Notes: generated by a model not told the origin, from the letters alone. A DNA stretch of 37,730 nucleotides from Candidatus Woesearchaeota archaeon (GCA_017609385.1 JAFCEA010000004.1:1-37730), one strand, 5' to 3'; shown: positions 1-7,555, numbered from the stretch's first letter. Program-made: numbers and translations.

Positions 1-76
1 AGAATTCTGCCTTGCTGATACAGAGGGATTAAAGGCAAGAATATTATGCAATGTGCATGGATTATGGGTTAATTAA
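1..76 (+). CDS. superoxide reductase (desulfoferrodoxin-type), C-terminal end only
   Basis: Partial gene cut by the window edge. Reading from base 2, the last 24 residues end CNVHGLWVN before TAA at 74-76. Superoxide reductases (neelaredoxin/desulfoferrodoxin Fe site) end in a CNxHGxW motif whose Cys and His are the last two ligands of the catalytic iron; both are present here. Such enzymes reduce superoxide to peroxide in anaerobes without producing oxygen. The identification rests on this short motif only. The next gene, for oxidised-guanine repair, starts 16 bases downstream on the same strand, so the two may form an oxidative-damage unit. Confidence 0.6.
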   Translation, partial: EFCLADTEGLKARILCNVHGLWVN

Positions 77-92
77 TTTTTTTTAATTAAAA

Positions 93-731
93 ATGAACAA
101 GCTTCTTGAAGGTATAAAAAAACTGAGGAAATCATTAATAAGAAAAAAAGTAGACAAAAGACTCAAGGAATTTGAGAGTTTTAAAAAGAGAGATACAAAG
201 GAATGGTTTTCTGAGTTATGCTTCTGCATACTTACTGCAAACTCAAAAGCTGCTACAGCATTAAAAATTCAGAAAGAATTAACTTCAAAAGGTTTCTGCG
301 AATATTCCTTAAATAATATAAGAAAAACAATAAGAAAAAACAAGCACCGCTTTCATAACAACAAGGCAGGCTATATTGTTTCTGCGAGAAAGCATATTGA
401 CATAAAAGACAAACTAACAAAGCTAATAAAAGAACAGGATGAGATTAAAGCAAGGGAATGGCTTGTAAAAAACATAAAAGGCCTTGGCTACAAGGAGGCA
501 AGTCATTTTTTAAGGAATGTTGGATGTAAAAATCTTGCAATCCTTGACAGGCACGTCCTTAATATAATGAAAGAGAAGAATTTTATAAAAGAAAGACCAA
601 AGACACTAAACAAAAAAAATTATCTTGAGATTGAAAAAATTTTCAAAAAGATTGCTGATATGCTTAATACATCATGTGCAGAGCTTGACCTTTACATGTG
701 GTACATGAAAACCAGAGAAGTCTTAAAATAA
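93..731 (+). CDS. ogg: 8-oxoguanine DNA glycosylase / AP lyase, archaeal Ogg2 type
   Basis: A 212-residue bifunctional N-glycosylase/DNA lyase of the HhH-GPD superfamily, which removes 8-oxoguanine and nicks the abasic site. The helix-hairpin-helix segment runs near residues 126-158 (IKGLGYKEASHFLRN, then LAILDRHVL). Lys134 is the expected Schiff-base nucleophile and Asp152 the general acid, 18 residues apart as in archaeal Ogg2. Length is normal for the family. It follows the superoxide reductase tail by 16 bases with no clear promoter between, so co-transcription is likely. An A/T-rich stretch precedes the ATG and I see no strong ribosome binding site. Confidence 0.9.
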   Translation: MNKLLEGIKKLRKSLIRKKVDKRLKEFESFKKRDTKEWFSELCFCILTANSKAATALKIQKELTSKGFCEYSLNNIRKTIRKNKHRFHNNKAGYIVSARKHIDIKDKLTKLIKEQDEIKAREWLVKNIKGLGYKEASHFLRNVGCKNLAILDRHVLNIMKEKNFIKERPKTLNKKNYLEIEKIFKKIADMLNTSCAELDLYMWYMKTREVLK

Positions 732-845
732 TTAAAAGAGGCTTTATTGTTAATATGACCCAATTTAAGATATTCTTTGCTTACCTAAAGTCTTTATACC
801 TATTATTCAACTTTTAAATTAACCAAGATTGTTTAAAACGAAAGC

Positions 846-853
846 TATTTAAA
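846..853 (+). promoter_or_regulatory. TATA box of the histone gene
   Basis: TATTTAAA preceded by a purine-rich BRE-like CGAAAG. It places the transcript start near 875-878, giving a leader of about 20-25 bases that contains the GAGGT ribosome binding site (887-891), 7 bases before the ATG at 899. Confidence 0.6.
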
Positions 854-898
854 CAAGATAAGTTTTACGCTTTCCATTAAATCAACGAGGTAATCATA

Positions 899-1111
899 AT
901 GGCAAGAAACATAAGCATAATACCAAAGGCCCCTATCGCAAGAATACTAATGGATGCTGGCGCAAAAAGGGTTTCTGCAGAAGCAGTTGATGCATTCACT
1001 GATGTTATAATAGATATTGCAGAGGAGATTTCAACAAAAGCAGTAAAGATTGCACAGCACTCTGGAAGAAAAACAGTGCATGATGGTGACATAAAACTGG
1101 CTGTCAAGTAA
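899..1111 (+). CDS. archaeal histone
   Basis: A 70-residue protein that is one complete histone fold, as in HMfA/HMfB. It begins with the dimer-forming alpha-1 region (IPKAPIARILMDAGAKRVS), has the long central helix (AVDAFTDVIIDIAEEISTKA) and ends with the RKTVHDGDIKLAVK loop-helix. Such histones form dimers and longer multimers that wrap DNA. It is monocistronic, with its own TATA box and GAGGT site upstream and a T-rich stretch (about 1112-1130) that could end transcription. No extra tail is seen. Confidence 0.95.
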   Translation: MARNISIIPKAPIARILMDAGAKRVSAEAVDAFTDVIIDIAEEISTKAVKIAQHSGRKTVHDGDIKLAVK

Positions 1112-1180
1112 CTTTATTTTTTCTTAATATTTTAATGAGAACCCTTGTAACTACTTCTAAATCACTAAAAAATCAAAAGT

Positions 1181-1190
1181 TTTAAATATA
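1181..1190 (+). promoter_or_regulatory. TATA box for a leaderless gene
   Basis: TTTAAATATA lies 21-31 bases before the ATG at 1212, and there is no ribosome binding site in between. Transcription would start at or next to the start codon. Confidence 0.5.
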
Positions 1191-1211
1191 ATCAATTTTG
1201 ACTATTTATTT

Positions 1212-2585
1212 ATGATAATAAACAATAAAAATAATTTTAATATACTTTTATCAATCTGTGAACTTGGGGGTTTTGGTGATGTTGTTTCTAGCCTGAGCAT
1301 TATGGAATATTTTGATTCAGTTAAATTACCATATCAAATATCTTTTAATGGTGATATTAGTGAAAAAGTAGAAAAAGCAGAAGAAAAATTAATAAAACTT
1401 ATTGGTAATAAAGAATTTAGGTCACTGAAACATTATAAAGATGGCCCAAAAATTGTATCCATATCCCCAGTAAGTGATAAAAGAACAAAAGAACAAGTAA
1501 ACAAAACATATGTTGATATTCAGCTGAGTGAATATGACAAGGATAAGATACCCTGGACTGACTATTCTAATAATCACATAAAAATAAAAACAGGCTTTTC
1601 TTTTGACCATGATTCATTTGGTCCGCAGGCAGGAATCTATACAAGGGAAACACTTGAATCAATCTTGACAAAGATTGATAAAAACATAACTCATAAAGGC
1701 AGCATAGAAGAACTGAGAAAAAAAGCATTAATATCAATGATAAGAAAATATCCTAAATCAAAATTCATTGATTATTTTTGTTCACATGAAATTGAAAAAA
1801 TGGTCAAAGGAGGATGGTCACTCTTTTACCCAAGCAATATGGAAGCATATAATTTTCTAGATATAGCATCATTTGCAAGAAAAAATTTAGATAAGCCTCT
1901 TTATATTTTTAGTGTTGGTAATACAAACAAATCAAACCTAAAATACCCTTGCCTTAAAAGAGGCATTACTTATTATAATCTTCCTGAGAGAGAACGCAGA
2001 TTAAAAGATAAGAATCTCTCAGTTATTGAGATGGGATTTATCCCAGATTTTGATTTCATGCAGCTTGTAGCCCTTACAGACAAATTTTCACTTGTTACAG
2101 GAGATCACTCTTTAAGCCAGATGATACAGAAATCACAATCAAAACTAAAAGTTCCCTTTGTTTATCATTCTCCTTCATGGAAGCTGGATTGCTTTAGATC
2201 CTTTTCTGAGCTTATTGGGAAAGAAGACACTAATTCAAAAGATTTTTTCTTAGATTATAGGGAACTTATTGAACGTGACATTCCTATAAGGAATAGACTG
2301 ATTCCTTCAGAAATCAAAAAAATTAAATTAAAGTTATCAAAACTCTTTTATGATAAAAAATTAATCAATGATTATAACAAATCCATATCCAAAATAAAAG
2401 AAAATTTCATTAATCAGAGAAAAGAAAAAGAAATTGATAAAGCTGATATTTTATGGTCTGTAAATAAAACGCTTTTGTTTGTTGTTAATAGGATTCTTGA
2501 TGGAATGAGTTGTTATGATGCTGTGGAACCCTTACTGGAAAAAGAAGAAAAACTTTTAGCAAAGAAGGGAAGGACAAATAGATAA
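1212..2585 (+). CDS. uncharacterised 457-residue protein, possibly GT-B-like
   Basis: I do not recognise the family with certainty. There is no signal peptide or membrane segment, so it is probably cytoplasmic. Near the N-terminus a hydrophobic strand leads into GGFGDVVSSLS (residues 19-29), which resembles the glycine loop of GT-B glycosyltransferases of the EarP/heptosyltransferase kind. Later, LVALTDKFSLVTGDHSLSQM resembles the nucleotide-sugar side of that fold. The C-terminal 100 residues are Lys/Glu-rich and helical. Glycosyltransferase activity is an inference from these two stretches only. The gene appears leaderless and is followed by tRNA-Ala. Confidence 0.75.
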   Translation: MIINNKNNFNILLSICELGGFGDVVSSLSIMEYFDSVKLPYQISFNGDISEKVEKAEEKLIKLIGNKEFRSLKHYKDGPKIVSISPVSDKRTKEQVNKTYVDIQLSEYDKDKIPWTDYSNNHIKIKTGFSFDHDSFGPQAGIYTRETLESILTKIDKNITHKGSIEELRKKALISMIRKYPKSKFIDYFCSHEIEKMVKGGWSLFYPSNMEAYNFLDIASFARKNLDKPLYIFSVGNTNKSNLKYPCLKRGITYYNLPERERRLKDKNLSVIEMGFIPDFDFMQLVALTDKFSLVTGDHSLSQMIQKSQSKLKVPFVYHSPSWKLDCFRSFSELIGKEDTNSKDFFLDYRELIERDIPIRNRLIPSEIKKIKLKLSKLFYDKKLINDYNKSISKIKENFINQRKEKEIDKADILWSVNKTLLFVVNRILDGMSCYDAVEPLLEKEEKLLAKKGRTNR

Positions 2586-2629
2586 TACAAGGAAATCTTT
2601 TTAAACTAACATTATTTCTCTTGAGCTAT

Positions 2630-2703
2630 GGGCAGGTAGTTCAGTCCGGTAGAATGCGCCCTTGGCTAGGGTGAGGCCCCGGGTTCAAATCCCGGTCTGT
2701 CCA
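2630..2703 (+). tRNA. tRNA-Ala(GGC), no intron
   Basis: A 74-base cloverleaf. The acceptor GGGCAGG pairs with TCTGTCC and carries the G3-U70 wobble that marks alanine tRNAs, with discriminator A at 2703. The anticodon stem CGCCC/GGGTG encloses the loop TTGGCTA with GGC at 2664-2666. The T-arm is CCGGG TTCAAAT CCCGG. CCA is not encoded. A TATA-like CTTTTTAAAC at about 2597-2606 lies about 28 bases upstream. It is the only tRNA gene in this window without an intron. Confidence 0.95.
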
Positions 2704-2722
2704 GTTAAAATGAGGTAAAATA

Positions 2723-3697
2723 ATGGCAAATGTATATCATTCAAATAATAAAGATAAATTCTTATTAAAGGTAAAAGAAGAGATTAAGCATAGGTTTAAA
2801 GACTGCAATAAAATTGCAGTCAAGATTCATTTTGGTGAGCCAGGCAACAAAACAGCTTTTAAGCCAGAGGATATCAAGCCAATAACCGATATTTTAAATG
2901 AACTTGATATAAAATTCTTTTTATTTGATTCATTGGTAAAATACAGCAGCCCAAGAAGCAATTCTAAATCTTACAAAAATTTTGCCCTTAAAAAAGGATG
3001 GGGCAAGCTTGGCGAGATCAAAACAAATGATGAACATATTAATGTGAAAGGAGAGAATCTGACATATGAGGTTTGCAGGGAGCTTGTTGATGCAGATGCT
3101 GTCTTGGTTGTAAGCCATGTTAAAGGTCATATTTGCACTGGTTTTGGTGGTGCTATTAAGAATCTAGGAATGGGTGCTTTGACAAAAAAAACAAAAGGGG
3201 ATATACATTATGGAGGAAAGCCAGTATTTGTTGGTAAATGCACACAATGTGGGACTTGTGAAAGAGCATGCCCATTAGGAACTTTAAAAGTAAAAGACAA
3301 GCCAGTCTTTGGAATATGCTATGGATGCTCTGACTGTGCTTATGCATGCCCAATTTCAGCAATTAAAACAAGGGTAAATTATTTTGATACATTGTTAGCA
3401 GAGGGAGCTACTATTGCACAATCAAGATTTAAAAAAGCATATTATATTTCATTCTTAAAAAACATAACTCAACTATGTGACTGCGAATCAGATCCAGGAG
3501 AGATTATTGCAGATGATTATGGCTTTTTGGCAAGCACTGATGGAGTTGCAATTGATATGGCTGCTCATGATATTATATTAGAGAATGAGGGAGAAGATGT
3601 TTTCCTAAAACACAATAAGAAGAGCGGAACAGAACAGGTTAAAGCAGCAGAGAAGTTTGGCATGGGCCAAAGCAAATATAATTTAATAAAACTATAG
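2723..3697 (+). CDS. DUF362 protein with two [4Fe-4S] ferredoxin motifs
   Basis: A 324-residue member of the DUF362 family fused to a 2x[4Fe-4S] ferredoxin domain. The DUF362 part spans about residues 1-165 and 235-324. Between them are CTQCGTCERACP and CYGCSDCAYACP, each C-x2-C-x2-C-x3-CP, enough for two [4Fe-4S] clusters. The physiological reaction is not established for the family; an electron-transfer role is inferred. The ribosome binding site GAGGT is at 2712-2716. It starts 20 bases after tRNA-Ala and may be read from that promoter. The HIT gene follows after 9 bases, so these two probably form an operon. Confidence 0.85.
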   Translation: MANVYHSNNKDKFLLKVKEEIKHRFKDCNKIAVKIHFGEPGNKTAFKPEDIKPITDILNELDIKFFLFDSLVKYSSPRSNSKSYKNFALKKGWGKLGEIKTNDEHINVKGENLTYEVCRELVDADAVLVVSHVKGHICTGFGGAIKNLGMGALTKKTKGDIHYGGKPVFVGKCTQCGTCERACPLGTLKVKDKPVFGICYGCSDCAYACPISAIKTRVNYFDTLLAEGATIAQSRFKKAYYISFLKNITQLCDCESDPGEIIADDYGFLASTDGVAIDMAAHDIILENEGEDVFLKHNKKSGTEQVKAAEKFGMGQSKYNLIKL

Positions 3698-3706
3698 GAG
3701 GTTAAA

Positions 3707-4159
3707 ATGGACTGTATATTTTGCAAGATTGTTAATGGAGAATTTGATTCTGCAAAAATTTGGGAAGATGATGAGTTTTTGGCAATACTTGAGATAATGC
3801 CAAACACAAAAGGAGTAACACTTGTTTTAACAAAAAAGCATTATGATTCTTATGCTTTTAAACTTCCTGAAGATGTTTATTTAAGATTGATGTCTGCATC
3901 AAAAAAAGTCGCTAAAGTCCTTGAAAAAGGATTAAATGTAAAAAGGGTTGCAATGGTTATGGAAGGCATGGGAGTAAATCATGCTCACACTAAATTATAC
4001 CCCTTGCATGGAGTCAAGGAAAAATTTAACCCAGCAGATTTGCCAGAAGAAAATATCTTCTTTGAAAAATATGAGGGTTATGTAAGCACCAAAAGAGGTG
4101 AAAAAGCAGATATAAAAGAATTAAAGAAATTAGCAGAAGAAATCAAGCAAAATCAATAA
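3707..4159 (+). CDS. HIT-family nucleotide-binding protein, variant triad
   Basis: A 150-residue histidine-triad protein of the Hint/Fhit superfamily, which hydrolyses or transfers nucleotides. The N-terminus CIFCKIVNGEF is the classic HIT start. The signature near residues 88-98 reads NHAHTKLYPLHG: the first two His of HxHxH are present, including the nucleophile position, but the third is Lys. The ribosome binding site GGAGG lies directly upstream (about 3697-3701). It shares an operon with the DUF362 gene. Confidence 0.88.
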   Translation: MDCIFCKIVNGEFDSAKIWEDDEFLAILEIMPNTKGVTLVLTKKHYDSYAFKLPEDVYLRLMSASKKVAKVLEKGLNVKRVAMVMEGMGVNHAHTKLYPLHGVKEKFNPADLPEENIFFEKYEGYVSTKRGEKADIKELKKLAEEIKQNQ

Positions 4160-4211
4160 GATACAATGTGAATTTAGTGCAGTAAATATTATAGTGCAAA
4201 AATAGTAAACT

Positions 4212-4219
4212 ATTTATAA
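4212..4219 (+). promoter_or_regulatory. TATA box of tRNA-Met
   Basis: TATTTATA-type element about 26-33 bases before the mature 5' end at 4245, the usual distance for archaeal tRNA genes. Confidence 0.5.
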
Positions 4220-4244
4220 ACTCATCTTTCACATTTTTACACAT

Positions 4245-4370
4245 GCCGCTGTAGCTCAGCCTGGTTAGAGCGCTACGCTCATATGTATTGAGCGATGAGA
4301 GCTTTGCTCGATGATTAACTCATCTAACTGAGGTACGTAGAGGTCACGGGCTCAAATCCCGCCAGCGGCA
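4245..4370 (+). tRNA. elongator tRNA-Met(CAT) with a 51-base anticodon-loop intron
   Basis: Acceptor GCCGCTG/CAGCGGC, discriminator A at 4370, D-stem GCTC/GAGC, anticodon stem CTACG/CGTAG and anticodon CAT at 4280-4282. The intron (4284-4334) sits at the canonical position 37/38. The splice sites fit a strict bulge-helix-bulge: exon CTCA pairs with intron TGAG, with 3-base bulges TAT and GTA on either side. The pair 49-65 at the top of the T-stem is A-C. The overall sequence matches archaeal elongator Met rather than initiator. A CAT anticodon modified to read AUA (Ile) cannot be excluded from sequence alone. Confidence 0.88.
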
Positions 4371-4396
4371 CCTTTTTTTCTTAAGAATTAATTAAA

Positions 4397-4495
4397 CGCC
4401 GGGCCCAGGATTTGAACCTGGATGCCCTTGCGGACACCCGCTTTCTTTTGATTAATTCGAGGCGGGCGCGTTAAGCCAGATTCCGCCAACCCGGC
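4397..4495 (-). tRNA. tRNA-Ser(CGA) with a 13-base anticodon-loop intron
   Basis: A type II tRNA with acceptor GCCGGGT/GCCCGGC, G73, a long variable arm and T-arm CCAGG TTCAAAT CCTGG. Anticodon stem CCCGC/GCGGG encloses 20 bases instead of 7. With CGA as anticodon (4457-4459) the extra 13 bases (4443-4455) sit at 37/38. Unlike the other anticodon introns here, I could not build a strict bulge-helix-bulge at these boundaries, so they may shift by a few bases. It faces tRNA-Met tail to tail, 26 bases away. Confidence 0.85.
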
Positions 4496-4508
4496 ACATA
4501 ATAATAAT

Positions 4509-4727
4509 TTAAAACTTGGGAATAAAAATGCCTATTGTTGTGATTATTATTCCCATTATAAATGTATAAAGAGGAAGTTTTTCTATAACACTAACTGTGC
4601 CTGTTATTTCATAAGATGCTTCTATTAAATTCTCATCAGCAGGCATTTCAGACACAACCATTCCAGTGATATCTGATGATGAATTAATCCCTAAATTAGA
4701 CAAGATAACTATTCTTGCAATTCCCAA
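4509..4727 (-). CDS. small two-helix membrane protein, start uncertain
   Basis: I do not recognise the family. The 72-codon frame from TTG at 4727 has a C-terminal hydrophobic helix (LYTFIMGIIITTIGIFI) and an N-terminal one. The frame stays open upstream to the stop of the methyltransferase gene, and those extra codons (AIFLILCSGLL) extend the first helix. The true start may therefore lie further up at a non-ATG codon, with direct coupling to the methyltransferase stop at 4761. The middle is polar and acidic. The hydrophobic pattern supports a real gene; its role is unknown. Confidence 0.5.
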   Translation of the reverse strand: MGIARIVILSNLGINSSSDITGMVVSEMPADENLIEASYEITGTVSVIEKLPLYTFIMGIIITTIGIFIPKF

Positions 4728-4760
4728 GAGACCTGAGCATAAAATCAGGAATATGGCTGT

Positions 4761-5354
4761 TCATTTTCTATAGACCATGATTTTTCCTTCTTGATATCCT
4801 GCAAGTCTTTGCCATAAACTATCAGGCCTTAATTGTTCAAATGGGTGTTTCTGCCCATAAACCAGAAAAAAGGAGTTGTCTTTCATTGTTTTGATCAGCT
4901 TATCTTCCAATTCTTTGTAGTTATTAAAGCCTCCTGGGAAGAAATAAATCATATCATAATCTGAAAAGTCTTCATTTAAAAAATCTCCCTGTTTAAACCT
5001 GGCTTTTTTTACATTAAACCCCTCTAAAATTAACCTTGGCTTAATTATATTATCTGATAATCTACAAAGATGCTCATTATATTCCACTCCTATGGAATAA
5101 TACCCAATTAATGAGAAAAGAAATACAATTCTTCCATCACCGCTTCCTAAATCTATGATACTAGTTTTGTCCTTGAATTTAGGATTCTTAACTGTGTTAT
5201 ATAGATTAATTAAATTAAAAGTTGGTAAATAAATCCCTTTTTCAAGTTTTTTGAAGTGGAATGTTTTAGTTTCAGAATTATTCTTGAATTTCTCATTGCA
5301 TATCTTTTCAAGTCTGGTTATTTGTTCTGGATTTAAATTGATATTAATCTTCAT
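4761..5354 (-). CDS. class I SAM-dependent methyltransferase
   Basis: A 197-residue Rossmann-fold methyltransferase. Motif I is IIDLGSGDGR (residues 66-75), and Glu91 in GVEYNEHL follows at the end of strand 2, the usual ribose-binding acid. Motif post-II/IV is near DYDMIYFFPGG. The N-terminal 45 residues are a charged lead-in. The substrate cannot be told from sequence. The closest look is to small archaeal RNA/protein methyltransferases with a DLGSGDGR loop. It lies between two tRNA clusters, with a small membrane gene directly downstream. Confidence 0.85.
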   Translation of the reverse strand: MKININLNPEQITRLEKICNEKFKNNSETKTFHFKKLEKGIYLPTFNLINLYNTVKNPKFKDKTSIIDLGSGDGRIVFLFSLIGYYSIGVEYNEHLCRLSDNIIKPRLILEGFNVKKARFKQGDFLNEDFSDYDMIYFFPGGFNNYKELEDKLIKTMKDNSFFLVYGQKHPFEQLRPDSLWQRLAGYQEGKIMVYRK

Positions 5355-5386
5355 AAAGATGACCCAATCTTAGTAAAATAAGTATA

Positions 5387-5597
5387 TGCCCGGTCCGGGA
5401 CTTTCGACCTGATTGCGATTGCAAGCGAATTTAATTGACAGGCCTGATTTTTAATTCAGTTCCTGCCATTTCTTGCGAGCGTAGCGAGCGAGTCCAGCTT
5501 TATGCTGGACATGCGTGCCAGCTGAGCAAACAGCTGTTCGAACCCGAGTCCCGGCCTCGAGAGGGCCGGATGATTGGCCGAACTACACCAACCGGGC
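5387..5597 (-). tRNA. tRNA-Glu(CTC) with a 136-base intron in the T-loop
   Basis: Acceptor GCCCGGT/ACCGGGC, discriminator A, anticodon stem CGGCC/GGCCG with loop CTCTCGA (anticodon CTC). The T-stem TCGGG/CCCGG is complete, but the T-loop is interrupted: TTCGAA (to 5537), then 136 bases, then T at 5400. The anticodon loop itself has no intron. Removing 5401-5536 gives a normal 75-base tRNA. It follows tRNA-Ser(GGA) by only 4 bases and probably shares its promoter. Open reading frames that cross this region on either strand are artefacts of the GC-richer intron. Confidence 0.9.
5401..5536 (-). other. T-loop intron (59/60) of tRNA-Glu
   Basis: Bulge-helix-bulge: exon TTCG pairs with intron CGAA, 3-base bulges AAC and AGT flank it, and an inner helix AGCTGTTTGC/GCAATCAGGT has two mismatches. 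Inside, in order, are hairpin CAGCTG-TTTGCT-CAGCTG, perfect hairpin GTCCAGC-ATAAA-GCTGGAC (5492-5510, also in tRNA-Ser), a CGCTCGCTACGCTCGC segment, and a further hairpin near 5433-5465. No protein is encoded. Confidence 0.82.
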
Positions 5598-5601
5598 AAT
5601 A

Positions 5602-5767
5602 CGCCAGGGCTGGGACTTTCACTAATGGTTGGGCGAACGAAGTGAGCGCGTCCAGCTTTATGCTGGACTTTGCGTATCAAATGAGCGTAACCATTTGTTT
5701 TGAACCCAGATTCCCAAAAGGGACGAGATTTCCAGTCTCGCGCGGTACCAGATTGCGCCACCCTGGC
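5602..5767 (-). tRNA. tRNA-Ser(GGA) with an 83-base intron in the T-loop
   Basis: Type II tRNA: acceptor GCCAGGG/CCCTGGC, G73, anticodon stem CGAGA/TCTCG with loop CTGGAAA (GGA), a long variable arm built on TCCC/GGGA, and T-stem CTGGG/CCCAG. The T-loop is split after TTCAAA (5699) by 83 bases, resuming with T at 5615. The mature tRNA would be 83 bases. A TATA element (GTTTATATAAG on the + strand, about 5792-5802) lies about 27 bases upstream and probably drives this gene and tRNA-Glu. Confidence 0.9.
5616..5698 (-). other. T-loop intron (59/60) of tRNA-Ser(GGA)
   Basis: A near-ideal splicing motif: exon TTCA pairs with intron TGAA, bulges AAA and AGT are 3 bases each, and an inner helix CAAATGGTT/AACCATTAG has one mismatch. 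Positions 5670-5700 (31 bases, including a little exon) are identical to 28194-28224 in tRNA-Pro. The perfect hairpin at 5650-5668 is shared with tRNA-Glu, and 5633-5648 matches 28054-28069 beside tRNA-Pro. Confidence 0.85.
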
Positions 5768-5792
5768 AACCTTAAAAAGAAAACCATATTTG

Positions 5793-5801
5793 TTTATATA
5801 A
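5793..5801 (-). promoter_or_regulatory. TATA box of the tRNA-Ser/tRNA-Glu pair
   Basis: On the minus strand CTTATATAAAC, about 27-35 bases before the tRNA-Ser 5' end. No comparable box is seen in the 4-base gap before tRNA-Glu. Confidence 0.6.
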
Positions 5802-5816
5802 GTTTTGAAAAAAGAA

Positions 5817-6128
5817 CTAAACATCTATCATCTCTATCTCAATATTTAAACCTTCTGGGATAGGAACTCTCATAACAAGCCTTAAAGCGCGCTCATCAAC
5901 TGCCAAGTCAATCAATCTCTTGTGTATCCTCATCTCATATCTTTCCCAGCTAGCTTTTCCTTCGCCATCTGGGCTTTTCCTTGTGGTTACCTTAAGCTTT
6001 TTTGTTGGAAGAGGTATTGGACCTCTTATTTCAACCCCTGTTTTCTCAGCAATATCTTTTATGTACTTGCATACATCATTAATCTTATTAATGTCAATAC
6101 TTGCTAACTTTATTCTTGCTTTCTGCAT
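5817..6128 (-). CDS. rpsJ: 30S ribosomal protein S10 (uS10)
   Basis: A 103-residue protein of normal archaeal length. It is recognised by IRGPIPLPTKK, the TTRKSPDGEGKASWERYEMRIHKRLIDL core and the acidic tail. It sits in the head of the small subunit. It follows EF-1A at a distance of 78 bases on the same strand, the classic archaeal EF-1A/S10 order. The gap holds no obvious TATA box, so read-through from EF-1A is likely. Confidence 0.96.
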   Translation of the reverse strand: MQKARIKLASIDINKINDVCKYIKDIAEKTGVEIRGPIPLPTKKLKVTTRKSPDGEGKASWERYEMRIHKRLIDLAVDERALRLVMRVPIPEGLNIEIEMIDV

Positions 6129-6206
6129 TTTAATCTTCTCTTCAGCTTGTTTACTTCATGATAAAACCCAGTTCACCATGATTTTTTAAAACAAAAAAAT
6201 AAAAAA

Positions 6207-7502
6207 TTACTTCTTATTTAATTCCTTCTTAACCAAGTCAATACACATTCCTGCTGCCACTGTTACTCCACTATCCCTGATAGCAAACCTTGACATGTGT
6301 GGAATGTCTTTTTGTTTCTCAATTACTACTGGCTGAACTGGTTTAACCTTTATGATTGCAGCATCTCCATTCTTTACAAAGTCTGGGTTTTCTGCAATTG
6401 TTTCTCCTGTTGCTGCATTTAGCTTTTTCTCAATAGCTGTTATCTGGCAAGCAACCTGTGATGTGTGTATGTGGAATACAGGCGTATATCCAACAGTCAC
6501 AACAGTTGGGTGATTCAATACAACAATCTGTGCTGTAAATTCACTAGCAACTGTTGGCACATTATCAACATGTCCAAGAACATCACCACGGGCAATGTCT
6601 TTCTTGTCTATGCCTCTAACATTAAATCCAACATTATCTCCTGGAATTGCCTGCTTAAGCTGCTCATGGTGCATTTCTATTGATTTGACCTCACCACTAA
6701 CACCCTTTCCTTCTCTTGCTGGAACTACTATAACCTTATCTCCTACTTTCATGACACCTGTTTCAACTTTTCCTACAGGGACAACTCCAATTCCAGTTAT
6801 ATTATAAACATCTTGTATTGGAAGTCTTAATGGTAGTTGTGTTGGTTTTTCTGGTATATTAAGCAAGTCCAATGCCTCTAGTAATGTTGGTCCCTTGTAC
6901 CATGACATCTTATCTGTCTTCTTGACTACATTATCTCCTGGAAGAGAAGCAATTGGTACAAACTGAACCTTGTTTGGGTCATATCCAACTGTTTTCAATA
7001 ATGTTTCAACATCTGTTTTAATCTTCTTGAAAACATCTTCACTATAATCTTTCATATCCATCTTATTTACAGCAACAATCAGCTGCTGTACTCCAAGGGT
7101 TCTGCACAAGAAGACATGCTCCTTTGTCTGTGCCATAATTCCATCATTAGCAGCAACAACTAAGACAGCTGAATCTGCCTGGCTTGCTCCTGTAATCATA
7201 TTCTTGATAAAGTCTTTGTGGCCTGGTGCATCAATTATTGTAAAATAATATTTGTCTGTATTAAACCTTTTATGAGCCAAATCAATTGTTAGCCCTCTTT
7301 CTCTCTCTTCCTTTAGGTTGTCCATTACAAAGGCAAATTCAAAGCCTGTTTTTCCTAGATCTTTTGCTTTTTCTTTCAGCTTCCTCATACTCTGCTCATC
7401 AACAGATCCGGAGTCAAACAATAGCCTCCCAACTGTTGTTGACTTACCATGATCAACATGTCCTACAAAGACAAGGTTTATATGTTCTTTTTCTTTAGCC
7501 AT
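6207..7502 (-). CDS. tuf: translation elongation factor EF-1A
   Basis: A 431-residue GTPase that delivers aminoacyl-tRNA to the ribosome. G1 is GHVDHGKS (residues 14-21), G3 DAPGH, G4 NKMD, followed by the two beta-barrel domains (for example DVYNITGIGVVPVGKVETG). Length and motif order are canonical. A GGAGG ribosome binding site lies 7-8 bases before the ATG at 7502. A TATA box upstream (7556-7565) gives it its own promoter, separate from EF-2. Confidence 0.97.
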   Translation of the reverse strand: MAKEKEHINLVFVGHVDHGKSTTVGRLLFDSGSVDEQSMRKLKEKAKDLGKTGFEFAFVMDNLKEERERGLTIDLAHKRFNTDKYYFTIIDAPGHKDFIKNMITGASQADSAVLVVAANDGIMAQTKEHVFLCRTLGVQQLIVAVNKMDMKDYSEDVFKKIKTDVETLLKTVGYDPNKVQFVPIASLPGDNVVKKTDKMSWYKGPTLLEALDLLNIPEKPTQLPLRLPIQDVYNITGIGVVPVGKVETGVMKVGDKVIVVPAREGKGVSGEVKSIEMHHEQLKQAIPGDNVGFNVRGIDKKDIARGDVLGHVDNVPTVASEFTAQIVVLNHPTVVTVGYTPVFHIHTSQVACQITAIEKKLNAATGETIAENPDFVKNGDAAIIKVKPVQPVVIEKQKDIPHMSRFAIRDSGVTVAAGMCIDLVKKELNKK

Positions 7503-7555
7503 AATAATCCCTCCGATTATTTTTGAAAATATGTTTAAAAAAGGTGTTTTTATTT

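Noticed and set aside
5435..5863. Long open frames on both strands across the tRNA-Glu/tRNA-Ser region
   Set aside because: They run through tRNA stems and the GC-richer introns; no protein-like composition, and the cloverleafs explain the sequence.
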